Made by a program: the position numbers and the translations under genes
Notes under the pieces: generated by a model
Database searches by the model: none
What the model saw: only the letters and a program-made list of their open reading frames with translations
What the model was told of the DNA's origin: nothing
Part shown: positions 11,547 through 22,972 of the stretch, piece after piece
How positions within the stretch are numbered: position 1 is the stretch's first letter
How the letters are laid out: each line of letters begins with the position of its first letter
NCBI RefSeq assembly: GCF_001530125.1
Contig: NZ_LDUG01000025.1
Coordinates: forward strand, 62,001-126,000
Origin: Thiobacillus denitrificans
Lineage (GTDB): Bacteria; Pseudomonadota; Gammaproteobacteria; Burkholderiales; Thiobacillaceae
DNA: 64,000 nt
Direction of reading: 5' to 3'

Positions 11547-13468
11547 GCGCTTTGCTTGTGTTCGTCCGGCTTGAAGCCGCGCTGGGTTTTATCTGGCGCG
11601 AAACCGCGCTTGGCGTACACCAGCAGCACCGAAATTGCCGCCGGCGTCATCCCTTGCAGCCGCGCAGCCTGCCCCAGCGTTTCGGGACGCGCCTTCTGCA
11701 GACGCTGGCGCACCTCCATCGACAGGCCGGTGAACAGGCTGTAGTCGAGGTCGGGCGGCAGCCGCAGGGCTTCCTGCCCGCGCTGTTTTTCGACCTCGTC
11801 GTTCTGGCGATCGATGTAGCCCTGGTATTTGGCGGCGATCTCGACCTGCTCGGCCACGCGCTGATCGGCCTCCCCAGCCCCGCCGCCGGGCAGCGCGAGC
11901 ACCTGCGCATAGCTCAGATCGGGCCGGCGCAGCAACTCGAACAGGCTGTATTCATGGTCGATCGGCTGGCCGATGAGCCGGGTGGCGTCCTCGGCCGGCA
12001 GGATGGCGGGGTTGACCCAGGTTGCCTTGAGGTGCTCGGTCTCGCGCGCGACCGCGTCACGCTTGCGGCTGAAGGCATCCCAGCGTGCGTTGTCGACCAG
12101 ACCGAGATCACGCCCGATTTCGGTCAGCCGCATGTCGGCATTGTCCTCGCGCAACTGCAGGCGGTATTCAGCACGGCTGGTGAACATGCGGTAGGGCTCG
12201 GAGACCCCACGCGTGATGAGGTCGTCGACCAGCACCCCGAGATAGGCTTCATGCCGCCCGGGACGCCACGCGTCTTTTTCCTGCGCCTGCAAAGCGGCAT
12301 TGATGCCCGCCAGCAGGCCCTGCGCCGCGGCCTCTTCATAGCCGGTGGTGCCGTTGATCTGTCCGGCGAAAAACAGGCCGGCGATCGACTTGGTCTCGAG
12401 CGAGGCCTTGAGGTTGCGCGGGTCGTAATAGTCGTATTCGATGGCGTAGCCAGGCCGCAGGATGTGCGCCCGCTCCAGCCCGGGAATCGAACGCACGATC
12501 GCCAGCTGGACGTCGAACGGCAGCGAGGTCGAAATGCCGTTGGGATAGATCTCGTGGGTGGTCAGTCCCTCGGGTTCGAGGAATATCTGGTGGCTGGTCT
12601 TGTCGGCGAAGCGGGTGATCTTGTCCTCGATCGACGGGCAATAGCGCGGCCCCACCCCTTCGATCACGCCGGTGTACATCGGCGAACGGTCAAGGCCGCC
12701 GCGGATGATTTCGTGCGTTTCCGCCGTGGTGTGGGTGATCCAGCATGGGCGCTGCGCGGGATGCCTCGCCGCGTCGCCCATGAAGGAAAACGCCGGCGCC
12801 GGGTCGTCGCCCGGCTGCGCCTGGGTCTGGCTGAAATCGATGGTGCGGCCGTCGATACGCGGCGGGGTGCCGGTTTTCAGGCGGCCGACCGGCAGGTTCA
12901 GTTCGCGCAGGCGCGCGGCCAGCGACACCGAGGGCGGGTCACCCATACGCCCGGCCTGGAAGTTTTCCAGCCCGACGTGCACCAGGCCGCCAAGGAAGGT
13001 GCCGGCGGTCAGTACCACCGTGCGGCCGCCGAACACGATGCCGAGCTGGGTTTTCACGCCGACGACGCGGTCGCCGTCGAGCAGCAGATCGTCCACCGCC
13101 TGCTGGAACAGCGTGAGATTGGGCTGGTTTTCCAGCCGCTGCCGGATCGCCGCCTTGTACAGCAGCCTGTCAGCCTGCGCCCGGGTGGCGCGCACCGCCG
13201 GACCCTTGGACGAGTTGAGCGTACGGAACTGTATCCCCGACTCGTCGGTAGCCAGCGCCATCGCGCCGCCCAGCGCGTCGACTTCCTTGACCAGGTGCCC
13301 CTTGCCGATGCCGCCGATCGACGGGTTGCACGACATCGCGCCCAGGGTTTCGATGTTGTGCGTCAGCAGCAACGTCTTCACGCCCATGCGCGCGGCCGCC
13401 AGCGCGGCCTCGGTGCCGGCGTGGCCACCGCCGACGACGATGACATCAAAAGATTCAGGGAAATTCAT
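11543..13468 (-). CDS. mnmG: tRNA uridine-5-carboxymethylaminomethyl synthesis enzyme MnmG
   Basis: A 641-residue FAD enzyme (GidA) that acts with MnmE on the wobble uridine 34 of some tRNAs. The FAD-binding [10 protein letters not shown] lies near residues 12-21, [17 protein letters not shown] near 47 and the C-terminal helical domain ([23 protein letters not shown], in part) binds MnmE and tRNA. Length is normal. It is the first gene of the mnmG-rsmG-parA-parB run; mnmE lies 8 kb away on the same strand. Confidence 0.97.
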   Translation of the reverse strand: MNFPESFDVIVVGGGHAGTEAALAAARMGVKTLLLTHNIETLGAMSCNPSIGGIGKGHLVKEVDALGGAMALATDESGIQFRTLNSSKGPAVRATRAQADRLLYKAAIRQRLENQPNLTLFQQAVDDLLLDGDRVVGVKTQLGIVFGGRTVVLTAGTFLGGLVHVGLENFQAGRMGDPPSVSLAARLRELNLPVGRLKTGTPPRIDGRTIDFSQTQAQPGDDPAPAFSFMGDAARHPAQRPCWITHTTAETHEIIRGGLDRSPMYTGVIEGVGPRYCPSIEDKITRFADKTSHQIFLEPEGLTTHEIYPNGISTSLPFDVQLAIVRSIPGLERAHILRPGYAIEYDYYDPRNLKASLETKSIAGLFFAGQINGTTGYEEAAAQGLLAGINAALQAQEKDAWRPGRHEAYLGVLVDDLITRGVSEPYRMFTSRAEYRLQLREDNADMRLTEIGRDLGLVDNARWDAFSRKRDAVARETEHLKATWVNPAILPAEDATRLIGQPIDHEYSLFELLRRPDLSYAQVLALPGGGAGEADQRVAEQVEIAAKYQGYIDRQNDEVEKQRGQEALRLPPDLDYSLFTGLSMEVRQRLQKARPETLGQAARLQGMTPAAISVLLVYAKRGFAPDKTQRGFKPDEHKQSA

Positions 13469-13495
13469 GGGCGCATTTTACCCGCTGCCGGCTTT

Positions 13496-13511
13496 CGTTT
13501 CACGTGAAACA
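13496..13511. other. parS-like centromere site 1
   Basis: CGTTTCACGTGAAACA matches the near-universal bacterial parS consensus TGTTTCACGTGAAACA at 15 of 16 bases, the first base being C. It sits in the 49-base gap between mnmG and the Uup gene, about 3.4 kb from parB and 12 kb from dnaA, where ParB-bound sites usually cluster. It overlaps no coding region. Confidence 0.88.
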
Positions 13512-13517
13512 TCCTCG

Positions 13518-15413
<1,896 letters not shown>

Positions 15414-15488
15414 GGATCAGGGGGATCTAAAGGTAGGGGGCGGAATTATCCGCGATTGAGGGCAGCGTGGGAGGCCCGGGCAATATTT

Positions 15489-16459
15489 TATATGCCTCTA
15501 TACCATTTTCAGTTTGACCTGAGTGTGCGTCAGGCAGGCGTTGAGCAGGCGTAATGGCAATTCGGCTTCCCACTCGCGCCGGTTGAACCGGTAGCAGAAC
15601 TCATTGAGATACTCTTGCAGATATTTGGACGATACGCCGTGATAGGTGCCCAGCAAAAACGCCTTGAGGTTGCCGATGGCAATATGCACCCAAGGCAGCC
15701 ATTCGCCCGCCTTGTCGGGCGGCGTCACCCGTGCGGCATGGTGCTGAGTCTTGCCGATTTCCACCAGGGCAGACAGCGCATCGCTACGCACTAGCTGACC
15801 GGGTGGGAGATGACGTTGAACAAACTGCGCTACCGTTTCACGGGTGACGGCAGCGACCTGCTGCATGGCGATAAACCCGGCACGTTTGTCCCGATTTTCA
15901 ATCGCCACCAGTACCGGGGGTTTGCCCTCGGCGCCGCGGCCTCGCTTTCCGCTGCGACGACCGCCCACCAAGGCATCGTCAATCTCGATCAGATCGTGCA
16001 GCCGATAAATGCTGTCCCGGTGTCCCATGGCAATGCGGATCTTGCGCAGCATCCGGCTGGCCGTGATCCAGGAAACCCCAATCTGTTTGGAAAGACGCGC
16101 GGCAGAAATGCCGCCCTTGTCCGAGGCCGCCAGGTAGATCGCCCAGAACCACTTGCTCAGGGGCAGGTTGGTGGAGTGAAACAGCGTCCCCGCCGTGCGC
16201 GAGGCTTGGTAATGGCACTGGGAGCATTCGCAGGAATGGCGCGTGCTGATGACATAGCCATGATCATGCCCGCAGCGCGGGCAACGGAACCCTTCAGGCC
16301 AGCGTTGCCGCGCCAGTGCCTGCGCGCAGGCTTCTTCCGTTCCGTACCGTTTCTGCCAGTCCAGCAGGTTGGTTTCCGTCGCTTTCATGATTCAACTCCT
16401 TCTCTCGTTGATCATAAAGAGTTAGGCAGGAAAAACTGAAAACGGTCCAGAGGCATATA
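15489..16459. mobile_element. IS1595-family insertion sequence
   Basis: A 971-base element bounded by 27-base inverted repeats (15489-15515 and 16433-16459) that match at 24 positions, beginning TATATGCCTCT and ending AGAGGCATATA. It holds one full-length transposase gene on the minus strand. I could not find the 8-base target duplication expected for this family, so the exact ends, or the age of the insertion, are uncertain. It lies between uup and the PAS-GGDEF gene without breaking either. Confidence 0.88.
15498..16388 (-). CDS. IS1595-family transposase
   Basis: 296 residues. An N-terminal zinc ribbon (CPRCGHDHG and CECSQC, residues 36-60) is followed by an ISXO2-like DDE domain: EIDDALVGGRR (first Asp, near 136), RSDALSAL (second Asp, near 203) and IGNLKAFLLGTYHG, which places Asn-Lys where the DDNK subgroup of IS1595 has its third catalytic residues. 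No frameshift or stop is seen, so the element may be active. The stop codon lies in the left inverted repeat. Confidence 0.93.
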   Translation of the reverse strand: MKATETNLLDWQKRYGTEEACAQALARQRWPEGFRCPRCGHDHGYVISTRHSCECSQCHYQASRTAGTLFHSTNLPLSKWFWAIYLAASDKGGISAARLSKQIGVSWITASRMLRKIRIAMGHRDSIYRLHDLIEIDDALVGGRRSGKRGRGAEGKPPVLVAIENRDKRAGFIAMQQVAAVTRETVAQFVQRHLPPGQLVRSDALSALVEIGKTQHHAARVTPPDKAGEWLPWVHIAIGNLKAFLLGTYHGVSSKYLQEYLNEFCYRFNRREWEAELPLRLLNACLTHTQVKLKMV

Positions 16460-16729
16460 GGCTAAAGCTCCTTCCAGGATTTTGACATGATGCAGCGAAT
16501 GACCGGTGCAATGATGCGGGTGGCTGCACGCGTAATGACACCACCTATTCTTGCTGCCATGCGTACCGTCAATCCGGCATTGTCTCAAAAATGGGACGCC
16601 CCGTAGTGGTGGTCGTGTCGCGTCATAAGCGGCTTCCCTACGCCTGACGAAGCGCGACGCAGTGCCGATCACTCAAACTAAAACGCATTTTTTGCGTACG
16701 GCTCCTGATGAAAGTCTATCAACGCATTT

Positions 16730-17659
16730 TTGAATCCCCGCCTGATCGCCCAGCTCCTGGTCGATCAGGCGGGGCGCATCACCCTGGCGAACGCCCAGGC
16801 CGAGACCCTGTTTGGCTACGACCGCAGCGAGTTGATCGACCAGCCTGTCGAAATGCTGGTCCCGTCCCGCTTCGCCGCACGCCATGTCGGCCACCGTGCC
16901 GGGTTCATGGCCGAGTCGCACAGCCGGCCGATGGGCGCCGCCGTCGAGTTATTTGCCCGGCGCAAGGACGGCAGCGAGTTGCCGGTCGACATCATGCTGA
17001 GCCCGATGCTCATTGCCGGCCGCCACTTTACCCTCTGCGTCGCGCGCGACATCACCGAACGCAAGGCAGCGGCCGACAAGCTCAGGCAACAGACCGCGGA
17101 ACTCCAGAAATTGCACGCGGAACTGAAGGAACTTGCCAACCGGGACAGTCTGACCGGCCTGCTCAACCGGCGCGCATTTCACGAGCACGCCGCGCAGATG
17201 CTCAGAACCGCGCGCCGCAGAAAGGAAAGCGCCGCCCTGTTGATGATCGACCTGGATCACTTCAAGGAGGTGAACGACCGCTTCGGCCACGCCGAAGGCG
17301 ATCATGTGCTGAAAATGGTCGCTGCCGCCCTCAAGGCCACCGCGCGGGGGAACGACATCGTGGCGCGCTATGGCGACGAGGAATTTGTCGTTGCCGTCCT
17401 TGGCGCGAGCGACGCCGAAAGCATCGCGGCGGCCGAGCGGCTGCGGCTGGCCACTGCGGCCATCAAGAACACGAAAAGCACCATCACAGCCAGCATCGGC
17501 GTCACCACCTGCACACCTCAAGTGCATAAGCGCGACACGTCCCTGATCCTGGAGACACTGCTCGCCCAGGCGGATCGCACGCTCTATGCCGCCAAGGCCA
17601 ACGGCAGAAACCAGGTCTGCCACGTCAACAGCCTGGCACAAGCCGACTCCTTCCAATAA
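16730..17659 (+). CDS. PAS-GGDEF protein, probable frameshift near the start
   Basis: The open frame from a TTG at 16730 gives 309 residues: a PAS domain (about 1-115, DITERK at its end), a short coiled linker and a GGDEF domain (about 140-300) with RDSLTGLLNRRAF. The usual first residues of the PAS fold are missing from this frame but are present in another frame from the ATG at 16708 (KVYQRIFESPPD). Removing one C at about 16747 joins the two into a normal PAS start. So the gene has a one-base insertion or the sequence has an error. The active-site motif is GDEEF rather than GGDEF; the inhibitory RxxD site (RGND) is present. The role would be cyclic-di-GMP synthesis or sensing. Confidence 0.8.
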   Translation: MNPRLIAQLLVDQAGRITLANAQAETLFGYDRSELIDQPVEMLVPSRFAARHVGHRAGFMAESHSRPMGAAVELFARRKDGSELPVDIMLSPMLIAGRHFTLCVARDITERKAAADKLRQQTAELQKLHAELKELANRDSLTGLLNRRAFHEHAAQMLRTARRRKESAALLMIDLDHFKEVNDRFGHAEGDHVLKMVAAALKATARGNDIVARYGDEEFVVAVLGASDAESIAAAERLRLATAAIKNTKSTITASIGVTTCTPQVHKRDTSLILETLLAQADRTLYAAKANGRNQVCHVNSLAQADSFQ

Positions 17660-17732
17660 CCGGCGGCCAGCCTTCAGGGTTGGCTGCGGAGATGCCGCAG
17701 GGATCTAACCAGCATCGGCAGGAACACGGGCA

Positions 17733-17767
17733 ATAAAAAAGGGGGTTTCACGTGAAACCCCCTTTCT
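17733..17767. terminator. Bidirectional terminator with a parS-like stem
   Basis: The stem GGGGGTTTCACGTGAAACCCCC is flanked by A6 and T4, between the convergent PAS-GGDEF gene and rhlE, so it can end both transcripts. The stem core is itself a parS-like palindrome. Confidence 0.85.
17744..17759. other. parS-like centromere site 2
   Basis: GGTTTCACGTGAAACC matches the parS consensus at 14 of 16 bases, including the whole central GTTTCACGTGAAAC. It is 4.2 kb from the first site and is embedded in a terminator hairpin, so a role as terminator alone cannot be excluded. Confidence 0.72.
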
Positions 17768-17790
17768 ACTGCCGCTAACCGCTTGAGCGA

Positions 17791-19446
17791 TCAGTCCTTG
17801 AAACGTCCCCGCACGCCGACGCGATTGCCGCCGCCCCGGTTTTCATTGCCGCCGCTGCGCGGCTGGCCGGGACGCGCACTGTTGCCGCGGTCACCGTAGC
17901 TGCGGGGGGCGGCCGCTTTGGCCTTGGCCTCGCGCTCGCGCTTTTCCCAGTATTCGACGCTGTTGCCGTTGACTTCGGCTTTGGGCGCAGCCTGTGCATC
18001 AGCACCCCGATACCCCTCGTTGCGCGGCTGACGGTCGCCATACGCGGCGCGTGGGGCGCCGCCGAACGGGCCGTGCGGGGCGCCATCGGCACGATTGCCG
18101 CGCGGCGGCGCATCGCTGCGGGCCGGGCGGTCGCCGCTGGGGCGCGCATCGGCACGGTAGCCCCGGTCGCGGTTGTCACGGCTGTCGCCGCGCGGCGGAC
18201 GGTCGCCGTAGCTGCGTGGTTCGCTGCGCTTGTCGCCAAATCCGCCGCGCGGGCTCGCGTTGCTGCGCGGACGTCCCGCTGCTGCAGGGCGACCGGCAGT
18301 CGGCTTCTGGCTGGGTTCCAGCCCAGGCATGGTGTGGACCTCGATACGGCTGCCGGTGTAGCGCTCGATATTGCGTACCAGGCCGACTTCGCGCATGCCG
18401 GCGAAGCTCACTGCGATGCCGGTGCGGCCGGCACGGCCGGTGCGGCCAATGCGGTGAACATAATCCTCGGCCTGCCGCGGCAGATCGAAGTTGATGACGT
18501 GGCTAATGCCCGCTATGTCAAGGCCTCGCGCGGCAACGTCGGTGGCCACCAGCACGCGGGTCCGGCCTTCTCGCAGGCGCTGCAGTGCACGGTTGCGCTG
18601 ACCCTGCTGCATGTCGCCATGCAACGCGTCGGAGGCAAAGCCACTCTCGGCCAGCAGGTCGGAAATTTCCTCGGTGCTGCGCTTGGTCGAGGCGAACACG
18701 ATGGCCTGCGTCATCTCCACGCCGCGCAGCAGCGCGTCGAGCAGGCGGTTTTTATGGTCCATGTTGTCGGCAAACAACAGCCGCTGCTCGATCTTGGCTT
18801 CCTGCTTGGCTTCTGCCGCGATCTCGATGCGCTGTGCATCGCGGGTCAGTTCGCGCGCCAGGTTGCCCACCACGCCATCGAGCGTAGCCGAGAACAGCAG
18901 CGTCTGGCGCTCTTTCGGGCAACGCGCGGCGATGGCCTTGATGTCGTCGACAAAACCCATGTCGAGCATGCGGTCGGCTTCGTCGAGCACCAGCACTTCC
19001 AGGCGCGAGAAGTCGATCTTGCCACGCTCCAGATGGTCGATCAGGCGACCCGGGGTCGCCACCACCACGTCCACCGGCTGGGACAGGCGCTTCAGCTGCA
19101 GGCCATACGGCGAGCCGCCGACCAGGCAGGCGGTGCGGAAACGGCGCACTTCGCTGCCATAGGTGATGGCCGCTTTTTCGACCTGCTGCGCGAGTTCGCG
19201 CGTCGGCGTCAGCACCAGTACGCGCGGGCCCATGCTTTTGCTGGTCGACTCGACCAGCAGACGCTGGATCGACGGCAGCATGAATGCTGCGGTCTTGCCG
19301 CTGCCGGTGTGCGACGACACCAGCAGATCGCGGCCGGTCAGCGCAGCGGGGATCGCCTGCTGCTGCACCGGCGTGGCGTTTTCGTAGCCCGAAGCCAACA
19401 CGGATTTAAGGAGAAGGGGATCAAGCCCAAGTTCGGAAAAGCTCAT
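17791..19446 (-). CDS. rhlE: DEAD-box ATP-dependent RNA helicase, RhlE-like
   Basis: 551 residues. The Q motif region begins MSFSELGLDPLLLKSV, followed by SHTGSGKT (motif I, near 45-52), PTRELAQQ, VLDEADRMLDMGF (motif II), SAT (motif III) and HRIGRTGRAG (motif VI). After residue about 375 comes a long, low-complexity tail rich in Arg, Gly, Asp and Asn (repeats such as GDRPPRGDSRDNR), typical of RhlE/DeaD-type RNA remodelling and condensate-forming helicases. Likely roles are ribosome assembly and RNA decay in the cold. Confidence 0.9.
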   Translation of the reverse strand: MSFSELGLDPLLLKSVLASGYENATPVQQQAIPAALTGRDLLVSSHTGSGKTAAFMLPSIQRLLVESTSKSMGPRVLVLTPTRELAQQVEKAAITYGSEVRRFRTACLVGGSPYGLQLKRLSQPVDVVVATPGRLIDHLERGKIDFSRLEVLVLDEADRMLDMGFVDDIKAIAARCPKERQTLLFSATLDGVVGNLARELTRDAQRIEIAAEAKQEAKIEQRLLFADNMDHKNRLLDALLRGVEMTQAIVFASTKRSTEEISDLLAESGFASDALHGDMQQGQRNRALQRLREGRTRVLVATDVAARGLDIAGISHVINFDLPRQAEDYVHRIGRTGRAGRTGIAVSFAGMREVGLVRNIERYTGSRIEVHTMPGLEPSQKPTAGRPAAAGRPRSNASPRGGFGDKRSEPRSYGDRPPRGDSRDNRDRGYRADARPSGDRPARSDAPPRGNRADGAPHGPFGGAPRAAYGDRQPRNEGYRGADAQAAPKAEVNGNSVEYWEKREREAKAKAAAPRSYGDRGNSARPGQPRSGGNENRGGGNRVGVRGRFKD

Positions 19447-19788
19447 GACAATACCTTTTTAGTGCGCTCAAACGCGCAAAGCAGACCTGCGCCCGGTTCA
19501 ATACCGAACAGGTCATAAAATACGAACCGGAATATAAGCGGCGTTTGGAATGTATTAATTCCTGACCGCCCAACGGGTCGCGTCGATCACATCGGCGCCA
19601 ACCACAAGACTTGCCACTGCCGGCTGTCAAAAATAACCGGAGCACAAAAGAGAGGTCGAAGACGATGGGGCTGTGAGAACAGTCCCGAGGCACGGCGGCA
19701 AAAGCCTGACCTGCCCACTGCTGTATGCACAACTCAAAAAAGTATATCAGAAAACGCTGTAATTAGGGCGGCCTGGTTTGAAATGATC
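19447..19788. other. Non-coding gap: rhlE leader and end of the ABC exporter upstream region
   Basis: About 340 bases without a convincing gene. On the minus strand it contains a TTGACA hexamer near 19625 and AT-rich stretches closer to rhlE, so rhlE may have a long 5' leader, as RNA-helicase genes often do. The open frame across it has no recognisable similarity and I do not call it. Confidence 0.4.
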
Positions 19789-21555
19789 TCAGGCGGGGTG
19801 ATACAGCTTGTGATACAGGCCACCGCGGTTGATCAGTTCATCGTGACCGCCCACTTCCACCACCCGGCCGTTCTCGAACACCAGAATGCGGTCGGCCTGT
19901 TTCACCGCCGACAGGCGGTGAGCAATGATGAGCGTGGTGCGCCCGGCCAGAAACCCGCTTAGCGCCTGATGCAGGCGCCGTTCGGTGTCGCTGTCGAGCG
20001 CCGAGGTGGCCTCGTCGAGGATGACGATCTTGGGGTTGGCGACAATCATGCGCGCGATCGCCAGGCGTTGCCGCTGGCCGCCCGACATGCGCACGCCCTG
20101 GCGCCCCACTGCCGTATCCAGCCCGTGCGGCAGCGCGGCGATGAAATCCTTCAGCTGGGCGATTGCCAGCGCCTGCCACAGCACGGCATCGTCGGCCTCG
20201 CGCCCCAGCGTGAGGTTGGCGCGCACGCTGTCGTTGAACAGCACCGGGTGCTGCAGCACCACGCCGACGTGTTCGCGCACCGTTTCCCAGCCGATCTCGG
20301 TCACCGGCGCGTCGCCATAGAAAATCTGCCCGGACTTCACCGGATACAGCCCCAGCAAGGCCTGCACCAGGGTCGATTTGCCGCCACCGGAGGCGCCCAC
20401 CAGCGCCACCTTCTCGCCCGTCGCCACCGTCAGGCTGACGTCGTCGAGCACCGTCTCGCCCTCGTCGTAGGCAAAGCTCACGTGGTCAAGCGCAATGCCG
20501 ACGGTGGTCTGGCCGGAAAAGGGGTCGCGCAGCACCGGATGCTGCGGCTCGCTGGCGAGGCCGAGCAACGCGTTGATGCGCCCCAGCGCGGTGTTGGCGG
20601 CGTACCAGGCATACTGCATGTTCACCAGATCCTGCACCGGCGTCATCATGAACCAGAGGTAGCCGAATACCGCCAGCATCTGGCCGATGGAGAGATCGGA
20701 AAACACCACCATCAGCATCGCGCCGGCACGGAAGGCGTCAAAGCCCGCAAGAAACACGAAGAAGGAAAACCGGCTCATCGCGTCCGACTTCCAGGCGAAC
20801 GCCGCCGCATGCTGGCGGATGTCGGCGGCCTTCCCGGTCACCCGCGCCAGATAATGCTTCTCGCGGTTCATCGCACGGATCTGGGTCAAGGCATCGAGCG
20901 TTTCAGAGAGCGCGTCCTGAAACACCTCGAACGCGCGGTTCTCGAACTTTTTCAGGTCCTTCACCCGCTTACCGAGCTTGGTCGAAAACAGGATCACGAT
21001 GGGGTTCAGCAGCAGGATGAAAAGCGCCAGCTGCCAGTGCATCCAGAACAGCACCGCGGCGACGCCGACCAAGGTCAGCATCGACACCACCAGGCCCGAA
21101 ACCGAGGCGCCGAGGAAGCTGTCGATGGCATTGAGGTCGGTCACGAAATGCGAAGTCACCCGCCCTGCACCCACCGTCTCGAACTGCGACAGCGCGATGC
21201 GCGACAGGCGGTTCAGCATGCGCACCCGGATCCGATACACCACTTCCTTGGCCAGCAGCGAAAACGTCCGCCCCTGCCACACGTTGAGCAAAATGGCCGT
21301 CAGCCGCAGCACCACCGTCAGCAGCAGCGCAGCGCCGATGAACAGCACCGGGCCGTGCCACGCGACCGGAAACCACGCACCAATGGCGGCGACCATTTTT
21401 CCCGGATGCTGCAGCAGCACCTCGTCGACCATCAGCGGCAGCAAGAGCGGCACCGGCACCGAAGCGGTGACGGCCAGCAACGCAATCAGGTTGGCCTGCA
21501 GCAGACGCGCGCGATGGGTCTTGAGTTCGTCGGCGATGCAACGCCAGGTCAGCAT
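19789..21555 (-). CDS. ABC exporter, fused membrane and ATPase domains
   Basis: A 588-residue half-transporter of the MsbA/MdlB type: six membrane helices in residues 1-310, then an ATPase domain with Walker A GASGGGKST, signature MSGGQRQR (Met in place of the usual Leu) and Walker B IVILDEATSALD. It would work as a homodimer exporting a lipid or hydrophobic substrate; the substrate cannot be told from the sequence. I chose the ATG at 21555, which has AGGA 8 bases upstream, over a GTG nine codons earlier. It follows mnmE on the same strand with a 76-base gap. Confidence 0.88.
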   Translation of the reverse strand: MLTWRCIADELKTHRARLLQANLIALLAVTASVPVPLLLPLMVDEVLLQHPGKMVAAIGAWFPVAWHGPVLFIGAALLLTVVLRLTAILLNVWQGRTFSLLAKEVVYRIRVRMLNRLSRIALSQFETVGAGRVTSHFVTDLNAIDSFLGASVSGLVVSMLTLVGVAAVLFWMHWQLALFILLLNPIVILFSTKLGKRVKDLKKFENRAFEVFQDALSETLDALTQIRAMNREKHYLARVTGKAADIRQHAAAFAWKSDAMSRFSFFVFLAGFDAFRAGAMLMVVFSDLSIGQMLAVFGYLWFMMTPVQDLVNMQYAWYAANTALGRINALLGLASEPQHPVLRDPFSGQTTVGIALDHVSFAYDEGETVLDDVSLTVATGEKVALVGASGGGKSTLVQALLGLYPVKSGQIFYGDAPVTEIGWETVREHVGVVLQHPVLFNDSVRANLTLGREADDAVLWQALAIAQLKDFIAALPHGLDTAVGRQGVRMSGGQRQRLAIARMIVANPKIVILDEATSALDSDTERRLHQALSGFLAGRTTLIIAHRLSAVKQADRILVFENGRVVEVGGHDELINRGGLYHKLYHPA

Positions 21556-21631
21556 GACTGACAGTCCTGAGGGAGGGAACACGTTTCAAGCATAAGCGCT
21601 GACGCGCTCGGGAAAAAGTCTGGACGGTCGA

Positions 21632-22972
21632 TTACTTGCCGATGCAAAACTTGCTGAAGATTTCGCCCAGCAGATCATCGGCGGTGAATTCGCCGGTGAT
21701 TTCCGACAGGGCCGCCTGCGCCAGCCGCAGTTCCTCGGCAAGCAACTCGAGTTGCGCGGCCGATACGCGCGCTACGGCAAGGTGGCGGGCGGCACGTTCG
21801 AGCGCGTCGAGGTGACGCGCGCGCGCCATAAAGGCGCCCTCGCCGACGGCCTGCCAGCCAGCCGCTTCAAGCAGTTTTTCGCGCAGCAGTTCGACCCCGG
21901 CACCAGTCTTGGCGGACAGCCAGATTTCGTCGCCCATCGCGCGCGGCGCATCAAAGGTGACGTCGATCTTGTTGTGGAGGGTCAGCCGCGCCACACCAGA
22001 CAAGCGTTGCAGGATCGCTGCCTCGCGTTCGCCGACGCCGTGCGCAGCGTCGACCAGCAGCAACGCCACATCGGCCTTTTCCACCGCCGCCCAGGTGCGG
22101 GCGATGCCAAGCTGTTCCACCAGGTCGTCGGTGTCGCGCAGGCCGGCGGTGTCGATGAGGTGCAGCGGCACGCCCTCGATCTGGATCGCCTCGCGCACGG
22201 TGTCGCGCGTGGTGCCGGCGATCTCGGTGACGATCGCCGCCTCGAATCCGGCCAGCTGGTTCATCAGGCTCGACTTACCGACGTTCGGCTGGCCGATCAG
22301 CACCACCGTCAGACCTTCACGCAGCAACGCGCCCTGCCTGGCCTGGGAGCGCACCGCCCGCAGGCGGGCATCGATGACATCGAGCCGGCCAAAGGCGGCG
22401 GCGTCGCGCAAAAAATCGATTTCTTCTTCGGGAAAATCCAGCGTGGCTTCGACCAGCATGCGCAAGCGGGTCACCGCCTCGACCAGCTCGGCAATCCGCG
22501 CCGAGAACGCACCCGAGAGCGAGCGCACCGCCGAGCGAGCGGCCTCGGTGGACGCCGCATCGATCAGATCGGCCACCGCCTCGGCCTGCGCCAGATCGAG
22601 CTTGCCGTTGAGAAACGCGCGCCGGGAAAACTCGCCCGGCTCGGCCAGCCGTGCACCAAGCTCGATACAGCGCTGCAGGATCAGATTGAGCACCACCGGC
22701 CCGCCGTGCCCCTGCAGCTCCAGCACATTTTCGCCGGTGAATGAATGCGGCGCGGCAAAGTAGAGCGCGATGCCCTCGTCGAGCACCTCGCCATCGCCAT
22801 CGAGAAAACGGGTAAATGTGGCACGGCGCGGCTCAGGTACGCGTCCGAGAATCGCTGCGGCAAGCGGGGCGATTTCCGCGCCCGACACCCGAACCACCCC
22901 CACCCCACCGCGCCCGGGGGCGGTGGCGATGGCGGCAATCAGCTCAGGTCTTGGCGGAGGCAGGTTTGTCAC
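21632..22972 (-). CDS. mnmE: tRNA modification GTPase MnmE
   Basis: 446 residues. The N-terminal formyl-THF-binding domain begins [19 protein letters not shown], the helical domain follows, and the inserted G domain has [12 protein letters not shown] (G1), GTTRD (G2), DTAGLRD (G3) and NKID (G4). The C-terminal FCIGK is the family's zinc/potassium-activated C(I/L)GK motif with the modification-essential Cys. The GTG start at 22972 lies inside the end of yidC (29-base overlap); an upstream TTG is less likely. It acts with MnmG. Confidence 0.95.
   Translation of the reverse strand: MTNLPPPRPELIAAIATAPGRGGVGVVRVSGAEIAPLAAAILGRVPEPRRATFTRFLDGDGEVLDEGIALYFAAPHSFTGENVLELQGHGGPVVLNLILQRCIELGARLAEPGEFSRRAFLNGKLDLAQAEAVADLIDAASTEAARSAVRSLSGAFSARIAELVEAVTRLRMLVEATLDFPEEEIDFLRDAAAFGRLDVIDARLRAVRSQARQGALLREGLTVVLIGQPNVGKSSLMNQLAGFEAAIVTEIAGTTRDTVREAIQIEGVPLHLIDTAGLRDTDDLVEQLGIARTWAAVEKADVALLLVDAAHGVGEREAAILQRLSGVARLTLHNKIDVTFDAPRAMGDEIWLSAKTGAGVELLREKLLEAAGWQAVGEGAFMARARHLDALERAARHLAVARVSAAQLELLAEELRLAQAALSEITGEFTADDLLGEIFSKFCIGK

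Noticed and set aside
11552-13507. 651-codon open frame antisense to mnmG
   Set aside because: Shadow of mnmG; no domain recognised.
16412-16672. 86-codon minus-strand open frame beside the insertion sequence
   Set aside because: It runs through the right inverted repeat of the IS, has no family similarity that I can see and looks like non-coding sequence.
19421-19732. 103-codon open frame upstream of rhlE
   Set aside because: No recognisable features; it overlaps the rhlE start and probable leader.
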